A stretch of 6,273 nucleotides of DNA. Origin: Fimbriimonadaceae bacterium. Lineage in GTDB: Bacteria; Armatimonadota; Fimbriimonadia; Fimbriimonadales; Fimbriimonadaceae. The notes under the pieces were generated by a model. That model did not search any database, was not told the origin of the DNA, and worked only from the letters and a program-made list of their open reading frames with translations. Shown here piece after piece: positions 5,733-6,273 of the stretch. The stretch covers positions 1 through 6,273 of the forward strand of contig JACMJO010000475.1 of the NCBI GenBank assembly GCA_014380605.1, read 5' to 3'. Positions within the stretch are counted from its first letter, which is position 1. Each line of letters begins with the position of its first letter. A program made the translations under genes and the position numbers.

Positions 5733-5761
5733 ATTATAACCTTTACCTGCCTTTACGGAAA
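5733..5761 (-). promoter_or_regulatory. Sigma-70-type promoter for the ABC ATPase gene
   Basis: Reading the minus strand, a perfect -10 hexamer TATAAT occupies 5738-5733. With a 17-nt spacer, TTTCCG (5761-5756) is the best -35, although it matches only three of six consensus bases. Transcription would start near 5726, giving a leader of about 23 nt with the ribosome binding site well placed. Confidence 0.6.
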
Positions 5762-5810
5762 CTAAACCGTGATATATCGGACAATCTTTTACTTCGAGCC
5801 TTTGCCGCTT

Positions 5811-5822
5811 AGCTGGCCAGCT
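5811..5822. promoter_or_regulatory. 12-bp perfect palindrome in the divergent intergenic region
   Basis: AGCTGGCCAGCT is a perfect palindrome between the two divergent genes. It lies about 50 nt upstream of the minus-strand -35 and 52 nt before the monooxygenase start. It could be a regulator site serving either gene; no known family consensus was matched. Confidence 0.35.
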
Positions 5823-5844
5823 TATTGGGAAAACCCTCCCTTAA

Positions 5845-5864
5845 TCTTGACTTTTTAGTCAAGA
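5845..5864. promoter_or_regulatory. Probable operator: TCTTGACT-TTTT-AGTCAAGA inverted repeat
   Basis: Two perfect 8-bp arms (5845-5852 and 5857-5864) flank a TTTT spacer, ending 10 nt before ATG 5875. The GACT/AGTC half-sites recall Rrf2/IscR type-1 boxes, which however have a five-base spacer. It could also fold as an RNA hairpin beside the start codon. It is a good candidate for repressor control of the monooxygenase gene. Confidence 0.5.
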
Positions 5865-5874
5865 ATGAGAAATC

Positions 5875-6255
5875 ATGTCGGTCAGGAATATGAGTGCCTC
5901 TCTCGAAACCCCGTCCCCCGCCGTCAACGAAGCCGGTTTCGTCGCTATCAACTTCATCACGTGCCAAGACGATTACTGCTCGCGATTCGAGGAGTTGTTC
6001 TCCACCAGGGCGAAGGCAATCGACAACATGCCGGGATTCAAGAACATGCAAGTCTTGCGGCCTAACAAACCTGACGAGCCTTATCTAGTGGTTAGCCACT
6101 GGTCAAGTGAAGCGGAATTCAAGGCCTGGGTGGGGTCGGAAGAGTTTATCGAGGGCCACAAGCGGGGTTTTGAGGATCTTCGACGAGCCAAGGAGCGAGG
6201 CGAAGAGCCTCCAATGACCTCCAACTTTGTGACATATGACGTTATTGCCCGGTAG
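5875..6255 (+). CDS. Antibiotic biosynthesis monooxygenase-domain protein, IsdG/HmoA-like
   Basis: A 126-residue cytoplasmic protein with one ferredoxin-like ABM domain, about residues 21-124. The family includes heme-degrading monooxygenases (IsdG, HmoA) and quinol or polyketide monooxygenases, all cofactor-light dimers. Motifs include FVAINFI (22-28), AIDNMPGFKNMQVLRP (48-63), PYLVVSHWSSEAEFKAW (69-85) and SEEFIEGHKRGF (88-99). Asn26, Trp85 and His95 correspond to the Asn/Trp/His set of IsdG, with the Trp-His spacing of ten kept. This makes heme binding or degradation plausible. Residues 1-20 are a non-conserved extension, and no strong ribosome binding site precedes ATG 5875 (only GAGA at 5867-5870). 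ATG 5890 is an alternative. Cys30 and Cys35 form a CX4C pair near the active-site strand. A perfect inverted repeat lies just upstream, suggesting regulated expression. The exact substrate is unproven. Confidence 0.85.
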   Translation: MSVRNMSASLETPSPAVNEAGFVAINFITCQDDYCSRFEELFSTRAKAIDNMPGFKNMQVLRPNKPDEPYLVVSHWSSEAEFKAWVGSEEFIEGHKRGFEDLRRAKERGEEPPMTSNFVTYDVIAR

Positions 6256-6273
6256 CTAATCAAATTCGCAAGC

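Overview
The window carries seven confident or probable protein genes and one decayed gene fragment. No rRNA, tRNA, CRISPR array, transposase or phage gene was seen. Base composition is moderate (GC-leaning by eye) and fairly uniform. A sigma factor coupled to a membrane anti-sigma factor with a LolA-like outer domain, a lone MalK/UgpC-type ATPase and an HmoA-like monooxygenase would fit a free-living bacterium such as an Armatimonadota (Fimbriimonadia-like) species. That placement is inference from protein style, not from a marker gene.

Layout. Positions 1-172 are non-coding, with tandem small hairpins and a G-rich stretch. Positions 173-1586 (+) hold an ECF-like sigma factor and its probable anti-sigma factor, overlapping by 8 nt and closed by a clear intrinsic terminator at 1599-1638. 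A spacer with a long imperfect hairpin (1655-1724) precedes an aldehyde dehydrogenase (1764-3206, +), followed after 6 nt by a small coiled-coil protein (3213-3677, +). Positions 3678-4104 look like a gene graveyard, and the stretch ends in the recognisable C-terminal tail of a second aldehyde dehydrogenase (about 3949-4104). Inside that remnant, in another frame, begins a small two-helix membrane protein with a probable PH-like domain (4071-4565, +). It runs tail-to-tail, with an 11-nt overlap, into a sugar-type ABC transporter ATPase on the minus strand (5703-4555). A divergent regulatory region (5704-5874) with a good minus-strand -10 box and two palindromes separates the ATPase from an IsdG/HmoA-like monooxygenase (5875-6255, +).

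Functional links. The sigma/anti-sigma pair should form a self-contained signalling unit. The dehydrogenase and coiled-coil gene look co-transcribed. The ATPase probably serves sugar permeases encoded elsewhere. I see no clearly new multi-gene system. The most interesting item is the aldehyde dehydrogenase remnant, whose codons now supply the ribosome binding site and start region of a different gene.
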